Positions 48,013 to 57,069 of a stretch of 64,000 bases of DNA are shown here, in pieces; positions within the stretch are counted from its first letter, which is position 1, and every line of letters begins with the position of its first letter. Under the pieces are notes generated by a model that worked only from the letters and a program-made list of their open reading frames with translations, made no database searches and had not been told where the DNA came from. A program made the translations under genes and the position numbers. The stretch is from Elusimicrobia bacterium GWA2_66_18 (GTDB taxonomy: Bacteria > Elusimicrobiota > Elusimicrobia > UBA1565 > UBA9628). The DNA is taken from positions 1 through 64,000 of the forward strand of contig MGTX01000014.1 of assembly GCA_001799675.1 (NCBI GenBank), given 5' to 3'.

Positions 48013-49554
48013 TCAGAAACGCGCTTGGATGGCCGCGACGACGTGACGCGACACGAACTTCGGTCCGCCGTCGAGCCGGGAGACGAGATAATAGCCGTCG
48101 ACGGCGGCGCGCAAGCGGCCCCAATCCATCTTCAGTCCGGCCTCGACGCTGTCGCCGGTTTGGCGTCCCTGCGGCTGATAGAAGAGCAAGTTCGAAACCT
48201 CGACCCGCAGCCGGCCCAGCCGCCCCTTGGCGCGGGCGGCCCAGCCGTGGGAAAGATAGCCGTCGGGGCTGAAATAGAGCGGGCTCGGATGCTGGACGTC
48301 CAAGTAATAGAGTTGATAGCCCGTCTCGACTCCCTGTTCCGGCCCACCCGCCAAGCGGTAAAAGACTTGATCGACGCTGGAGAACTTGCGGTTGCCGCCG
48401 GCATGGCGATAGACGCCGTAATGGGCGTCGGCATGGAGACGCCAACGGCCGGGCTCGGCGGAAAACGCGGCCGCGAAGTCGTCGAGCTGGACGCGCCGCT
48501 GGACCGAGGCCAGGGAGGCCTCATCGAACGAGCCGATGACTTCGCTTGGGGCGCCCGCATAAAGATCGGCTCGCTGATAAGAGGCCATGACGTGGACGCC
48601 GTCCGCCGCAAGCCCGCCGGCGCGCGCGCGCCCGCTGAAGGTGGCGGGCCCGCTCTGGAACCACGTCCCGCGGGCCTCTCCATCGAAGCGCCAACGAAGC
48701 CCGACTTGCCCATCGAGGCGAAGGTCGGCGGAGTCCGCCTCGATTGCGCTCTTTCCGAACTGCAGGTAGCGCCAATGGGTATGACTGGGCGCCAGCCGCC
48801 AGTTATCGAAAGGCCGCAGGCCGATTTCCGTCGTCAACGCCGAGCGCTGGAATCCGTTCGAGTTGGAGAAGAAGGCCGGAGTCAAAGAAGCCTCCGGCCG
48901 TCTGGAGTCTTTGAGACGATTCCAGCCGTCCTGCGCCTGCTTATCCTCGGCGGAAAGCGCCAGCGCCCGTCCGAATTCTGCGCGCGAGGAAGCCCAATCC
49001 CCCACCCAGGAATGAAGCTCGCCCAGAGCCGCGTGAGCCTTCGCGCTGCCGGCGTCTTGCGCCAGCGCCGAACGCAATTCGCGCTCGGAAGCGATCAGCC
49101 TCCCGCTCCAGCCGAGAAGCTGGGCGCGCTCCAGCGTGAGATCCCGGCGGGAAGGGCCGCTGGCGAGCAGGACGTCGTAGAGTTCCAGGGCCTGCCGATG
49201 CCTGCCCGACCAAGCCAAGGCGCGCGCGCGCGCGATCCGCGCCGGAGCAAACGCCGGATCGATCTTAAGAGCCGCTTCGGCCTCGGCGATGGCCCGGTCG
49301 TATTGATGGTCCCAGGCGAGCACTTCGGCGAGTTCCGCCATCGCCGGAAGAGCCTCGGGTCCGGGCGCCTGAGCCGAGAGCGATCGGCGGTAGAGCTCGA
49401 TCGATTCGCGATAGCGCCCCGCCCACGACAGCCGCCGCGCCGCATCGATCGACTGCGGGCCCGCGACGGCGGCCGCGGCGACGTGCCCCGCCGTCAAGAG
49501 CGACGCGACGCAGAGACCGGCGCGGCATGACGCTCGAATGATTCCGCTTCTCAT
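48013..49554 (-). CDS. TPR-containing outer-membrane beta-barrel protein, BcsC/PgaA-like export partner
   Basis: Signal peptide; TPR-like AARRLSWAGRYRESIELYRRSL etc.; barrel C-terminus ending HVVAAIQARF. Confidence 0.75.
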   Translation of the reverse strand: MRSGIIRASCRAGLCVASLLTAGHVAAAAVAGPQSIDAARRLSWAGRYRESIELYRRSLSAQAPGPEALPAMAELAEVLAWDHQYDRAIAEAEAALKIDPAFAPARIARARALAWSGRHRQALELYDVLLASGPSRRDLTLERAQLLGWSGRLIASERELRSALAQDAGSAKAHAALGELHSWVGDWASSRAEFGRALALSAEDKQAQDGWNRLKDSRRPEASLTPAFFSNSNGFQRSALTTEIGLRPFDNWRLAPSHTHWRYLQFGKSAIEADSADLRLDGQVGLRWRFDGEARGTWFQSGPATFSGRARAGGLAADGVHVMASYQRADLYAGAPSEVIGSFDEASLASVQRRVQLDDFAAAFSAEPGRWRLHADAHYGVYRHAGGNRKFSSVDQVFYRLAGGPEQGVETGYQLYYLDVQHPSPLYFSPDGYLSHGWAARAKGRLGRLRVEVSNLLFYQPQGRQTGDSVEAGLKMDWGRLRAAVDGYYLVSRLDGGPKFVSRHVVAAIQARF

Positions 49555-49620
49555 GACCCAATTTCCATCACAGTCGGAGCCGGAACGGTTGACGAGGTCG
49601 TGGCGCTGCAAAAATAGACG

Positions 49621-51156
49621 CTACTGGTTGTATCGGTCCTGGGCGTACTTGCGCAGGGCTTCGGCCTCTTTGGCGCTGAGGCCCTTCTGCCAGACATGCT
49701 CGTCCTTGGCCAGGACGGCCGCGACGCGAGCCTGCCACTTCTTCTCCATCTCCGGGCTCTTGAGCTTGGCCGCTTCGATCACCGCCGGCAGGAACTTCGT
49801 GTAGAAGTGCTTGGAGACCTCGTACATGCCGTGCCAGTGAGTGTAGTCCGGACCCATCATGCTGGCGCCGTGGCGCGCGCGCCGGCCTTCATGATGCCAG
49901 AGTTCCCAGTACACCCACTGGACCTCGTGCTCGAAGGGCGCCTTCTGCTGGAGCACCCCGTCCTTGATCAGGTCGTCCATGATCTCTTTGGCCGGCCTGG
50001 CGAACTTGTCGTTGTAGAGGGTCACCAGGCTGTCGTACTGCTTGTAGAAGTTGTCGACGAAGCTGTCTCCGTGGCAGTTGACGCAGGCCGCCTTCATCTT
50101 GCCGCGCCGCTCCTGCCAGGTGAGGATCTTCGCCACCTTGCGCGCGACCTTCCTGGTCACGAGCGCGTCGCCCTCCCGGACCTTCTCGGCCGTCTCGACC
50201 GTCTCGCCCGGCTTGGGCAGGGCGCGAGGCTCCGGGTAGTCCTCCTTGAAGCCGTCCTCGAAAACGACCAGGTTGAGCTTGGCGCTGATGACGGGACGCA
50301 GGGTCCAACTGATGCGCTCGCCCACGTCATGGCTGTTGCCGGCGACCTTGCCGTCCTTGGTCATGTGTCCCGAGATGTGGCAGGTCGCGCAAGTCGGGGC
50401 CGCCGAGTAGTCCTTGCCCAGGATCCACTCGTCTTTGTCGAGCGCCATCTTGTCGCGGTTGGCGTTGAAGGCGATGCCGTGCTTGGACTCGTTGTAGATC
50501 TCGATTTGCGGATGGTCGGGGCCCATGTGGCACTTGCCGCAGTTCTCCGGCGAGCGCGCGGTCTTGGCCTCGAAGGCGTGGCGCGAGTGGCAGGCGTTGC
50601 AGGAGCCGCGCGAGCCGTCGGGGTTGATGCGCCCGATGCCGCTGTTGGGCCAGGTCTCGGGGTCGAGGACCGGCTTGCCTTCCGGCCCCTCGCGCAGGAG
50701 CTCGCCCTTGGCGTCCTTTTTGAACTTGACGACCCCGCCGTGGCACTGCAGGCAGCCGTTGACCGCATCGGCGTTGTTGCCGGGCATGCCCGCGGCCTTC
50801 TCGGCCAGGACGTTGTCGAGGCTGGCGAGAATCTCCCCGGCCAGGGCGTGATGGCTGCGGGAGAACTCCTCATTCTCCTTGGCATGGCATTGGGCGCAAT
50901 CCTTGGGGGTCACGATCATCGAGATGCGCTCGCCGTGGTGCACCCAGGAGCCGGCCTTATTCTGATCGGCCTTGTGGCAGGCCAGGCAGTCCACGCCGTT
51001 CTTGGCGTGCTTGGAGCGTTCCCACTCCATGACGAGCGCGGCGGACTGCTTGCGGTGGCAATCGGAGCAGCCCTCGGCCGCCCGAGCCGCGCCCGGAAGG
51101 GCCGCCGTCAGAAGCAGGAGCGCCCAAGCGCGGATGATGCTGAAATTCGATTTCAT
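49621..51156 (-). CDS. Octaheme hydroxylamine oxidoreductase-like (HAO family) cytochrome c
   Basis: Eight CXXCH (CSDCH, CLACH, CAQCH, CLQCH, CNACH, CGKCH, CATCH, CVNCH); CNACHSRHAFEAKTARSPENCGKCHMGPDHPQIEIYNESKHG and MMGPDYTHWHGMYEV. Confidence 0.85.
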   Translation of the reverse strand: MKSNFSIIRAWALLLLTAALPGAARAAEGCSDCHRKQSAALVMEWERSKHAKNGVDCLACHKADQNKAGSWVHHGERISMIVTPKDCAQCHAKENEEFSRSHHALAGEILASLDNVLAEKAAGMPGNNADAVNGCLQCHGGVVKFKKDAKGELLREGPEGKPVLDPETWPNSGIGRINPDGSRGSCNACHSRHAFEAKTARSPENCGKCHMGPDHPQIEIYNESKHGIAFNANRDKMALDKDEWILGKDYSAAPTCATCHISGHMTKDGKVAGNSHDVGERISWTLRPVISAKLNLVVFEDGFKEDYPEPRALPKPGETVETAEKVREGDALVTRKVARKVAKILTWQERRGKMKAACVNCHGDSFVDNFYKQYDSLVTLYNDKFARPAKEIMDDLIKDGVLQQKAPFEHEVQWVYWELWHHEGRRARHGASMMGPDYTHWHGMYEVSKHFYTKFLPAVIEAAKLKSPEMEKKWQARVAAVLAKDEHVWQKGLSAKEAEALRKYAQDRYNQ

Positions 51157-51233
51157 GATTCTCTCTTGAAGTTGGGAATGCCGTAGACGATTCGCGATTA
51201 TACTCAATAAACATGCCGCGGCGTCAAACGGCG

Positions 51234-51566
51234 TCAGGCGCGGATCATCACCAGCATCATCTTGAAGCGTTCCACCGCGTTCAAGGCGTGCGGTTTGCCC
51301 GCCGGCATGACGATTAACTGCCCCGCCGCGACGCGGTGGGGCGTGCCGTCCACGACCACCTCCGCGGCTCCATCGAGAATATGCGCAAGGGCGTCAAAAG
51401 GCGCGGTATGCTCGCTGAGGCCTTCGCCCTTGTCGAAAGAGAAGAGCGTCACGGTCCCTACGGGCTTCTTGACGATCGCGCGGCTGACGACCGCCCCGGC
51501 GTCATAGGCCACGAGGTCGGCCGCGACGAGCGGCCGGCCGCGCAGTTCCTCGGGGGAATCGCTCAT
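51234..51566 (-). CDS. Small cupin-domain protein
   Basis: LSEHTAPFDALAHILDGAAEVVVDGTPHRVAAGQLIVMPAGKPHAL. Confidence 0.85.
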   Translation of the reverse strand: MSDSPEELRGRPLVAADLVAYDAGAVVSRAIVKKPVGTVTLFSFDKGEGLSEHTAPFDALAHILDGAAEVVVDGTPHRVAAGQLIVMPAGKPHALNAVERFKMMLVMIRA

Positions 51567-51694
51567 ATCACCCGAGTCATGAGTTCTTGAATAGCGGCTT
51601 CCATCGTTCTCCTCTATCAGCGTTACTTGAAGGATGCTAGCAATTATGAATCACGCCATTGTCCCCTCGGTCCGCGAAGGGGTAAGATGTCGCC

Positions 51695-53119
51695 GTGTCC
51701 GATCCCTTGAAAAACCTTTTCCGAGCCCGCTTCGGCGCCGAGCCGGGCAACCCCGTCCCCGTGCGCGCCGACGGCTCCAACCGCAAGATCTACCGCCTCT
51801 CGGGCGCGGGCGCGACCGCCATCGGGGTGCTCAACGAGGACGCCAAGGAGAACCGCGCCTTCATCGAATTTTCAAAACATTTCCGAAAGGAAATGCTTCC
51901 GGTCCCGGAAATCTACGGCGAGTCGCCTTCCGGCACGGCCTACCTCGAAGAGGACCTGGGCGACACCACCCTGTTCCAATTCCTCGGCAAGCGCCGGGGC
52001 CCCGCGGGATTTCCTGAAGACGTGGTCGCCGCCTACCGGGAAGTCGTGCGCTGGCTGCCGAAGATCCAGATCGCGGCGGGCAGGACCCTCGACTATCGCT
52101 GGTCCTACCCGCGCCAGGGCTTCGACAAGCAGTCCATGCTCTGGGACCTCAACTATTTCAAGTACTACTTCCTGACGCTGGGCGGCATCCCCTTCCACGA
52201 GGAGCGTCTGGAGGAGGACTTCGCGGTCTTCACCGACCACCTGCTCGGCGCCGAGCGGGACTTCTTCCTCTACCGCGACTTCCAGTCGCGCAACGTCATG
52301 CTCAAGGACGGCAAGCCCTACTTCATCGACTACCAGGGCGGACGGCGCGGCGCGCTCCAGTACGACGTCGCTTCCCTCCTTTATGACGCGAAGGCGGACG
52401 TGCCCTTCGACCTGCGCGACGAGCTCTTGGCCCTCTACATCCGCGAGGCCGGCAAGCACGCGACGGTGGATCGCGCCGAGTTCCTGAAGTTCTTCCCCGG
52501 CTTCGCGCTCATCCGCATCATGCAGGCCATGGGCGCCTACGGCCTGCGCGGCTTCCACGAGAAGAAGCCCCTCTTCCTCCAAAGCATCCCCTACGCCATC
52601 CGGAACATCGAGCATATCCTCCTGACCTCGAATCTGCCCGTCGAGGCGCCGGAGCTGATGGGGGTCTTCAAGCGCCTGGTGGGTTCCTCGGCCTTGCGGC
52701 AGTTCGGGGCGGCCAAGCTGCGGCTCACCGTCCGGATCCAGAGCTTCTCCTACAAGCACGGCATGCCCCGCGACGACCGCGGCCATGGCGGCGGCTATGT
52801 CCTCGACTGCCGCTGCCTCCCCAACCCGGGCCGCCTCATCGAGTTCAAGTCTTCCAGCGGCCTCGACGCGGACGTCGTCGCCTTCCTGTCCAAGGAGGAG
52901 ATGGTGGACCGTTGGGCGCGCTCGGCTTTCTCCCTCGTGGATCAGGCCGTGGAGGACTACGGAAGCCGAAACTTCACCGACCTCTTCGTTGCCTTCGGCT
53001 GCACCGCGGGCCAGCACCGCTCGGTGTACCTGGCCGAGCGCCTGGCCAATCACCTGCGCGACCAGGGGGTCCACGTCGTCGTGACGCATCGTGAAAAGAA
53101 GAATTGGCCCGCGCAATGA
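51695..53119 (+). CDS. AmgK-like sugar kinase (aminoglycoside phosphotransferase fold) fused to RapZ C-terminal domain
   Basis: N-terminal FLYRDFQSRNVMLKDGKPYFIDYQGGRRGALQYDVASLLYD; C-terminal SFSYKHGMP...VLDCRCLPNPG...VAFGCTAGQHRSVYLAERLANHL. GTG start with TAAGAT 6 nt upstream. Confidence 0.85.
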   Translation: MSDPLKNLFRARFGAEPGNPVPVRADGSNRKIYRLSGAGATAIGVLNEDAKENRAFIEFSKHFRKEMLPVPEIYGESPSGTAYLEEDLGDTTLFQFLGKRRGPAGFPEDVVAAYREVVRWLPKIQIAAGRTLDYRWSYPRQGFDKQSMLWDLNYFKYYFLTLGGIPFHEERLEEDFAVFTDHLLGAERDFFLYRDFQSRNVMLKDGKPYFIDYQGGRRGALQYDVASLLYDAKADVPFDLRDELLALYIREAGKHATVDRAEFLKFFPGFALIRIMQAMGAYGLRGFHEKKPLFLQSIPYAIRNIEHILLTSNLPVEAPELMGVFKRLVGSSALRQFGAAKLRLTVRIQSFSYKHGMPRDDRGHGGGYVLDCRCLPNPGRLIEFKSSSGLDADVVAFLSKEEMVDRWARSAFSLVDQAVEDYGSRNFTDLFVAFGCTAGQHRSVYLAERLANHLRDQGVHVVVTHREKKNWPAQ

Positions 53120-53850
53120 AGGCCCTGATCCTGGCGGCGGGCGCGGGTTCTCGTCTGGCGCCCCTCACGGACGAGACCGCGAAGGCCCTGATCCCCGTGG
53201 ACGGCGTGCCCCTGCTGGAGCGCATCCTCCTGCGCCTGAAAGCGGCGGGCGCGGACTCCTTCGTGGTCAACGCCCATCACCATGCCCTGAAGGTCGCCGA
53301 GTTCTGCGCGGACCTCTCGCGGCGGCAGGGCGTCCCCGTCTCGGTCTCGCGGGAGGACGACCTCCTCCTCGACACCGGCGGCGCGCTGAAGAAGGCCTCC
53401 GCGCTCCTGCGCGGGCGCGAGCCCTTCTTCATCCACAACGCGGATATCCTCGCCGACATCGATCTTAAGGCTCTCTACGCCGCGCACGTGGAGAACGGCT
53501 CCCTCGTCACCCTGTCGGTGCGCGCGCGGGAGAGCGGCCGAGCCTATCTCTTCGACGCCAAGGGACGGTTCGTGGGGCACGACGACCGGAAGGCCGGCCG
53601 GACCGCCTGGGCCAAGGGCGCCGTCACGGGAGCTCAAAGGCTGCCCTTCGACGGGATCCACGTCGTCTCGCCGTCCCTCCTCGACCGGATCACCGAGGGA
53701 GGCGTTTTTTCCATCACGAAGATCTACCTGCGCCTGGCCGCGGCCGACGCGGACATACGCGCCTTCCGCGCGGACCGCTGGGCCTGGCATGACGTCGGCA
53801 CGCCCGAGAAGCTCGCCGCGGCCGAACTCTGGGCTCGGCGAACCGTATGA
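53116..53850 (+). CDS. MurU-like sugar-phosphate nucleotidyltransferase
   Basis: MKALILAAGAGSRLAPLTDETAKALIPVDGVPLLERIL; FIHNADILADIDL; 4-nt overlap with the kinase gene. Confidence 0.85.
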   Translation: MKALILAAGAGSRLAPLTDETAKALIPVDGVPLLERILLRLKAAGADSFVVNAHHHALKVAEFCADLSRRQGVPVSVSREDDLLLDTGGALKKASALLRGREPFFIHNADILADIDLKALYAAHVENGSLVTLSVRARESGRAYLFDAKGRFVGHDDRKAGRTAWAKGAVTGAQRLPFDGIHVVSPSLLDRITEGGVFSITKIYLRLAAADADIRAFRADRWAWHDVGTPEKLAAAELWARRTV

Positions 53851-53897
53851 TGAGTGAAGCCGCCCGGCGCCGAAACGCCCGGGGGCCGGGAGAAACC

Positions 53898-54287
53898 ATG
53901 AAGACCACGCTCGCCGCCGCATTCCTCGTAGTCGCCGGATGGGCCGCCGCCGAGAGCCCCCAGCCCGCGGCGCCCGAGGCGAAGGCCGTCGCCGCCGACA
54001 GGCAGGCCATCCGAAAGGACTGGGAGGCGCAGAAGGCGCAGGTCCAGGACCTGCGGACCCAGGAGAAAGCCGCCATCGACGCGGTCAAGGCCGATGCGAC
54101 GAAGTCCGCAGCCGACAAGAAGACCGCCATCACGGCGATCAGGGCCGACTTCAAGACGAAGAAAGAGGCCGTCCGAGCCGAGATGAAGTCCGACCGCGAG
54201 GCCAAGCGCGCCGACATCAAGGGCAAGCGCGAGAACATCCGTAAAGAGCGTCACGAACGCCGCGAGATCAGGCGCCAGGGCAATTGA
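53898..54287 (+). CDS. Exported highly charged coiled-coil protein
   Basis: MKTTLAAAFLVVAGWAAAES signal peptide; remainder is K/R/E/A-rich helix. Confidence 0.55.
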   Translation: MKTTLAAAFLVVAGWAAAESPQPAAPEAKAVAADRQAIRKDWEAQKAQVQDLRTQEKAAIDAVKADATKSAADKKTAITAIRADFKTKKEAVRAEMKSDREAKRADIKGKRENIRKERHERREIRRQGN

Positions 54288-55537
54288 TCCGAGAGAAAAA
54301 CGCGACGGCGCCGGACGACGACGAGTCCGACGCCGTCGCGCGGCCGCGCCCCGTGCTCAAGGGACGGCCCAAGACCCACGAGCTCCCCATCCCCTGGGTG
54401 CGGCTGCGCTCGGCCGCCTCGGGCCACCAACTCTACAAGCGCATGCTCGGTTCGGTGGACCCCAGGGCCCGCCCCGGCGACCTGGTCGCGGTCTACGACC
54501 GCGCCGACGCGCCGTACGGCGTGGCCCTCTACAATCCGCGCAGCCTCATCGCCCTGAGGCTCCTCACCCGCGGCATCGGCGCTTTCGACGCCGACGCCTT
54601 CTTCATGGACCGCATCGGCACGGCGGCGCAGTTTCGGCGCCAGGTCCTGGGCCTCGACGCCGTAAGCGACGCCTACCGCCTCGTCCACGACAACGGCGAC
54701 GGCCTGCCGGGCCTGGTCATCGACCGCTACGGCGACTGCGTGGCCCTGGAATTCTACTCGCTGGGCATGTACAAGCAGGCCGCGCGCATCGAGCGGGCCG
54801 TCAAGGCGCTCTACCCCAACGCCCGCTTCTTCCATCGCGCGTCCCCCCATACCCAGAGCATGGAAGGCTTCGACCTCAAGCCCAACATGGGCACGGGCAC
54901 GCGGGTCAAAGAGAACGGGGTGACTTTTCTCGTCGACCCTTCCAGCGGCTACAAGACCGGCTTCTTCACCGACCAGCGCGACAATCGCATGGCCATCGTC
55001 CCCTTCGCCAAGGGCAGGAAGGTCCTGGACGTGTGCTCCTACACCGGCGGCTTCGGCCTTTACGCCAAGAAGCTGGGCGGCGCCGAGGAAGTCACGGCCG
55101 TCGAGCTCGATCCCGAGGCGGCGGAACTCCTCAAGAAGAACGCCAACGCCAACCAGGTCCGCATCGACGCGGTCTGCGCCGACGCCTTCCCCTATCTGCG
55201 CCAGGCGGGGCAGAACCAGCGCCGCTACGGCCTCGTCATCCTCGATCCCTACAAGCTCATCGCCAACCGGGAGGGCTACGCTTTGGGCCGGCAGAAGTAC
55301 ATCGACCTCAACCGCCTCGGCATGACGGTGCTCGAGCCCGGAGGGATACTCGTCACCTGCTCCTGTTCCGGCATGCTCGGCTGGGACGAGTTCCTCCAGT
55401 TCGTGCGCACCGCCGCAGGCTCCGCCGGCCGCCGCGTGCAGATCTTCCGCAAGAGCGGCGCCGGCGCCGACCACCCCTTCGCCGCCGACCACCCCGAGGG
55501 CGAGTACCTCAAAATCCTCTGGTGCCGCGTCCTCTGA
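54284..55537 (+). CDS. Class I SAM-dependent rRNA methyltransferase (RlmI/RlmK-like)
   Basis: N-terminal PUA-like region; HDNGDGLPGLVIDRYGD; KVLDVCSYTGGFGLYAKKLGGAEEVTAVELDPEA; LDPYKLI; SCSGML. Confidence 0.88.
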   Translation: MIREKNATAPDDDESDAVARPRPVLKGRPKTHELPIPWVRLRSAASGHQLYKRMLGSVDPRARPGDLVAVYDRADAPYGVALYNPRSLIALRLLTRGIGAFDADAFFMDRIGTAAQFRRQVLGLDAVSDAYRLVHDNGDGLPGLVIDRYGDCVALEFYSLGMYKQAARIERAVKALYPNARFFHRASPHTQSMEGFDLKPNMGTGTRVKENGVTFLVDPSSGYKTGFFTDQRDNRMAIVPFAKGRKVLDVCSYTGGFGLYAKKLGGAEEVTAVELDPEAAELLKKNANANQVRIDAVCADAFPYLRQAGQNQRRYGLVILDPYKLIANREGYALGRQKYIDLNRLGMTVLEPGGILVTCSCSGMLGWDEFLQFVRTAAGSAGRRVQIFRKSGAGADHPFAADHPEGEYLKILWCRVL

Positions 55538-55541
55538 GACG

Positions 55542-56390
55542 ATGATCCTCGTCGCCGGCGCGACCGGCAAGGTCGGCCGAGAACTGGTCATGGAGCTCAA
55601 GATCCGCCGGGCCGCGTTCAAGGTCCTGGTCCGAGACCCCGCCAAAGCGAACGCGCTCCTCGGCCCGGTGGACTGCGCCCACGGCGACTTCAACGCGCCG
55701 CATGCTCTGGATAAGCTATTGGCCGGCGTGGAGGCCGCCTTCCTTCTCACGCCCGCGGATCCGCGCATGGGCGCATGGCAGACCGCCTTCGCGCGCGCGG
55801 CCAAGAAGGCGGGCGTCAAGCGCCTCGTCAAGGTTTCCGTCCTGGGCGCCGCCCCGGAATCGGCCATGGCTCTGGGCCGCTGGCACGGCGAGATCGAAGA
55901 GGAGATCAAGAGACTCGACATCCCCTTCGTCATGCTCCAGCCGGCCTATTTCTACCAGAACCTGCTCGGACTGGCTCCCCTCATCCTGCGCGGCGTGCTC
56001 CCCGGGCCGATGGGGACCGCGCGCTTCGCCATGGTGGACGCGCGCGACGTCGCGGCCGCGGCCGCCGAGGTCCTCACCAAGCCCGATCATGACGGCAAGA
56101 CCTATGTCCTCACCGGCCCGGCCGCGCTCTCCTATGCCGAAGCCGCCGCGACCTTGTCGAAGGCGCTGGGCAGACCGGTGGCTTACTCGGACACGCCCCC
56201 CGCGGCCGCGCGCGAGCACATGATCACGGGCGGTTATCCTGAGTGGCGGGCGGATGCGCTCCTCGAGTTGGCCGCGGCCTTGCGCTCCGGCAAGGCCGAT
56301 CTCGATACCGACGCGGTGAAGACCCTGACTGGACGCGCGCCCATCGCCTTCGAGTCCTTCGTGCGATCCTACAAATCCTCGTTCGGCTAA
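55542..56390 (+). CDS. NmrA-like NAD(P)-binding protein
   Basis: MILVAGATGKVGRELVMELKIRRAAFKVLVRDPAKA. Confidence 0.85.
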   Translation: MILVAGATGKVGRELVMELKIRRAAFKVLVRDPAKANALLGPVDCAHGDFNAPHALDKLLAGVEAAFLLTPADPRMGAWQTAFARAAKKAGVKRLVKVSVLGAAPESAMALGRWHGEIEEEIKRLDIPFVMLQPAYFYQNLLGLAPLILRGVLPGPMGTARFAMVDARDVAAAAAEVLTKPDHDGKTYVLTGPAALSYAEAAATLSKALGRPVAYSDTPPAAAREHMITGGYPEWRADALLELAAALRSGKADLDTDAVKTLTGRAPIAFESFVRSYKSSFG

Positions 56391-56405
56391 GGTATGCTTA
56401 TTGTG

Positions 56406-57062
56406 ATGATGAAAGCCATGAAGGACTTCCGAGCCGCCGCGCTCGTCGTGCTCTTGGTACTGACCGCCTGCGCCACTTGGCGCTGGTCAGGCTCCCCTCC
56501 CCGAGACGAGCGGACCGCGAATGCTCCATTGGCCGCTCGAAGCGCCGGTGGAGAGCTCCACCCGCGCCCCGTGGAGGCGCCGCCGGAGATCGAACTGCGC
56601 CTGTCCACCGCGCCCGCCGCGGTCAAGCCGCAGGTGGTCGTTGCCCCCACGCCCCCCGAGAAGCTCAAGACCGCCGTTTATCCCGCCGACCTCGGTCCCG
56701 AGACCGTGGACGTCTCGGGTTATCCTCCTCGAATACGCGCCGACTACCAGGTCTATGCGCGCGTCTGCGCCAAATGCCACACTTTGGCCCGCGCGAACTA
56801 CTCGCAGCACGTCGAACGCGCCTGGTGGAGGCTCTACATCACGAGGATGCGCGCGCGAGCCGCTTGGAAGGGCTCTCGCCTGTCCCGCGACGAAGTTCGC
56901 GCCATCCTCAACTTCCTCAGTCACGACTCGCGCGCGCGCAAACGGGAGCGCCGAAAGGAGTTCGAGAAGACCACCGCGGAACTGGAGCGCCGCTTCGACG
57001 CGGAGATGGCCCTGCGCCTGCAGCGCCTGCAGAAAGGACGCCCCGTCCTCGACGGACGCTGA
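56406..57062 (+). CDS. Monoheme cytochrome c-like lipoprotein
   Basis: Lipobox-like VVLLVLTACATW; single VCAKCHTLARANY heme motif; TATGCT 7 nt before ATG 56406. Confidence 0.6.
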   Translation: MMKAMKDFRAAALVVLLVLTACATWRWSGSPPRDERTANAPLAARSAGGELHPRPVEAPPEIELRLSTAPAAVKPQVVVAPTPPEKLKTAVYPADLGPETVDVSGYPPRIRADYQVYARVCAKCHTLARANYSQHVERAWWRLYITRMRARAAWKGSRLSRDEVRAILNFLSHDSRARKRERRKEFEKTTAELERRFDAEMALRLQRLQKGRPVLDGR

Positions 57063-57069
57063 GGCCCTG

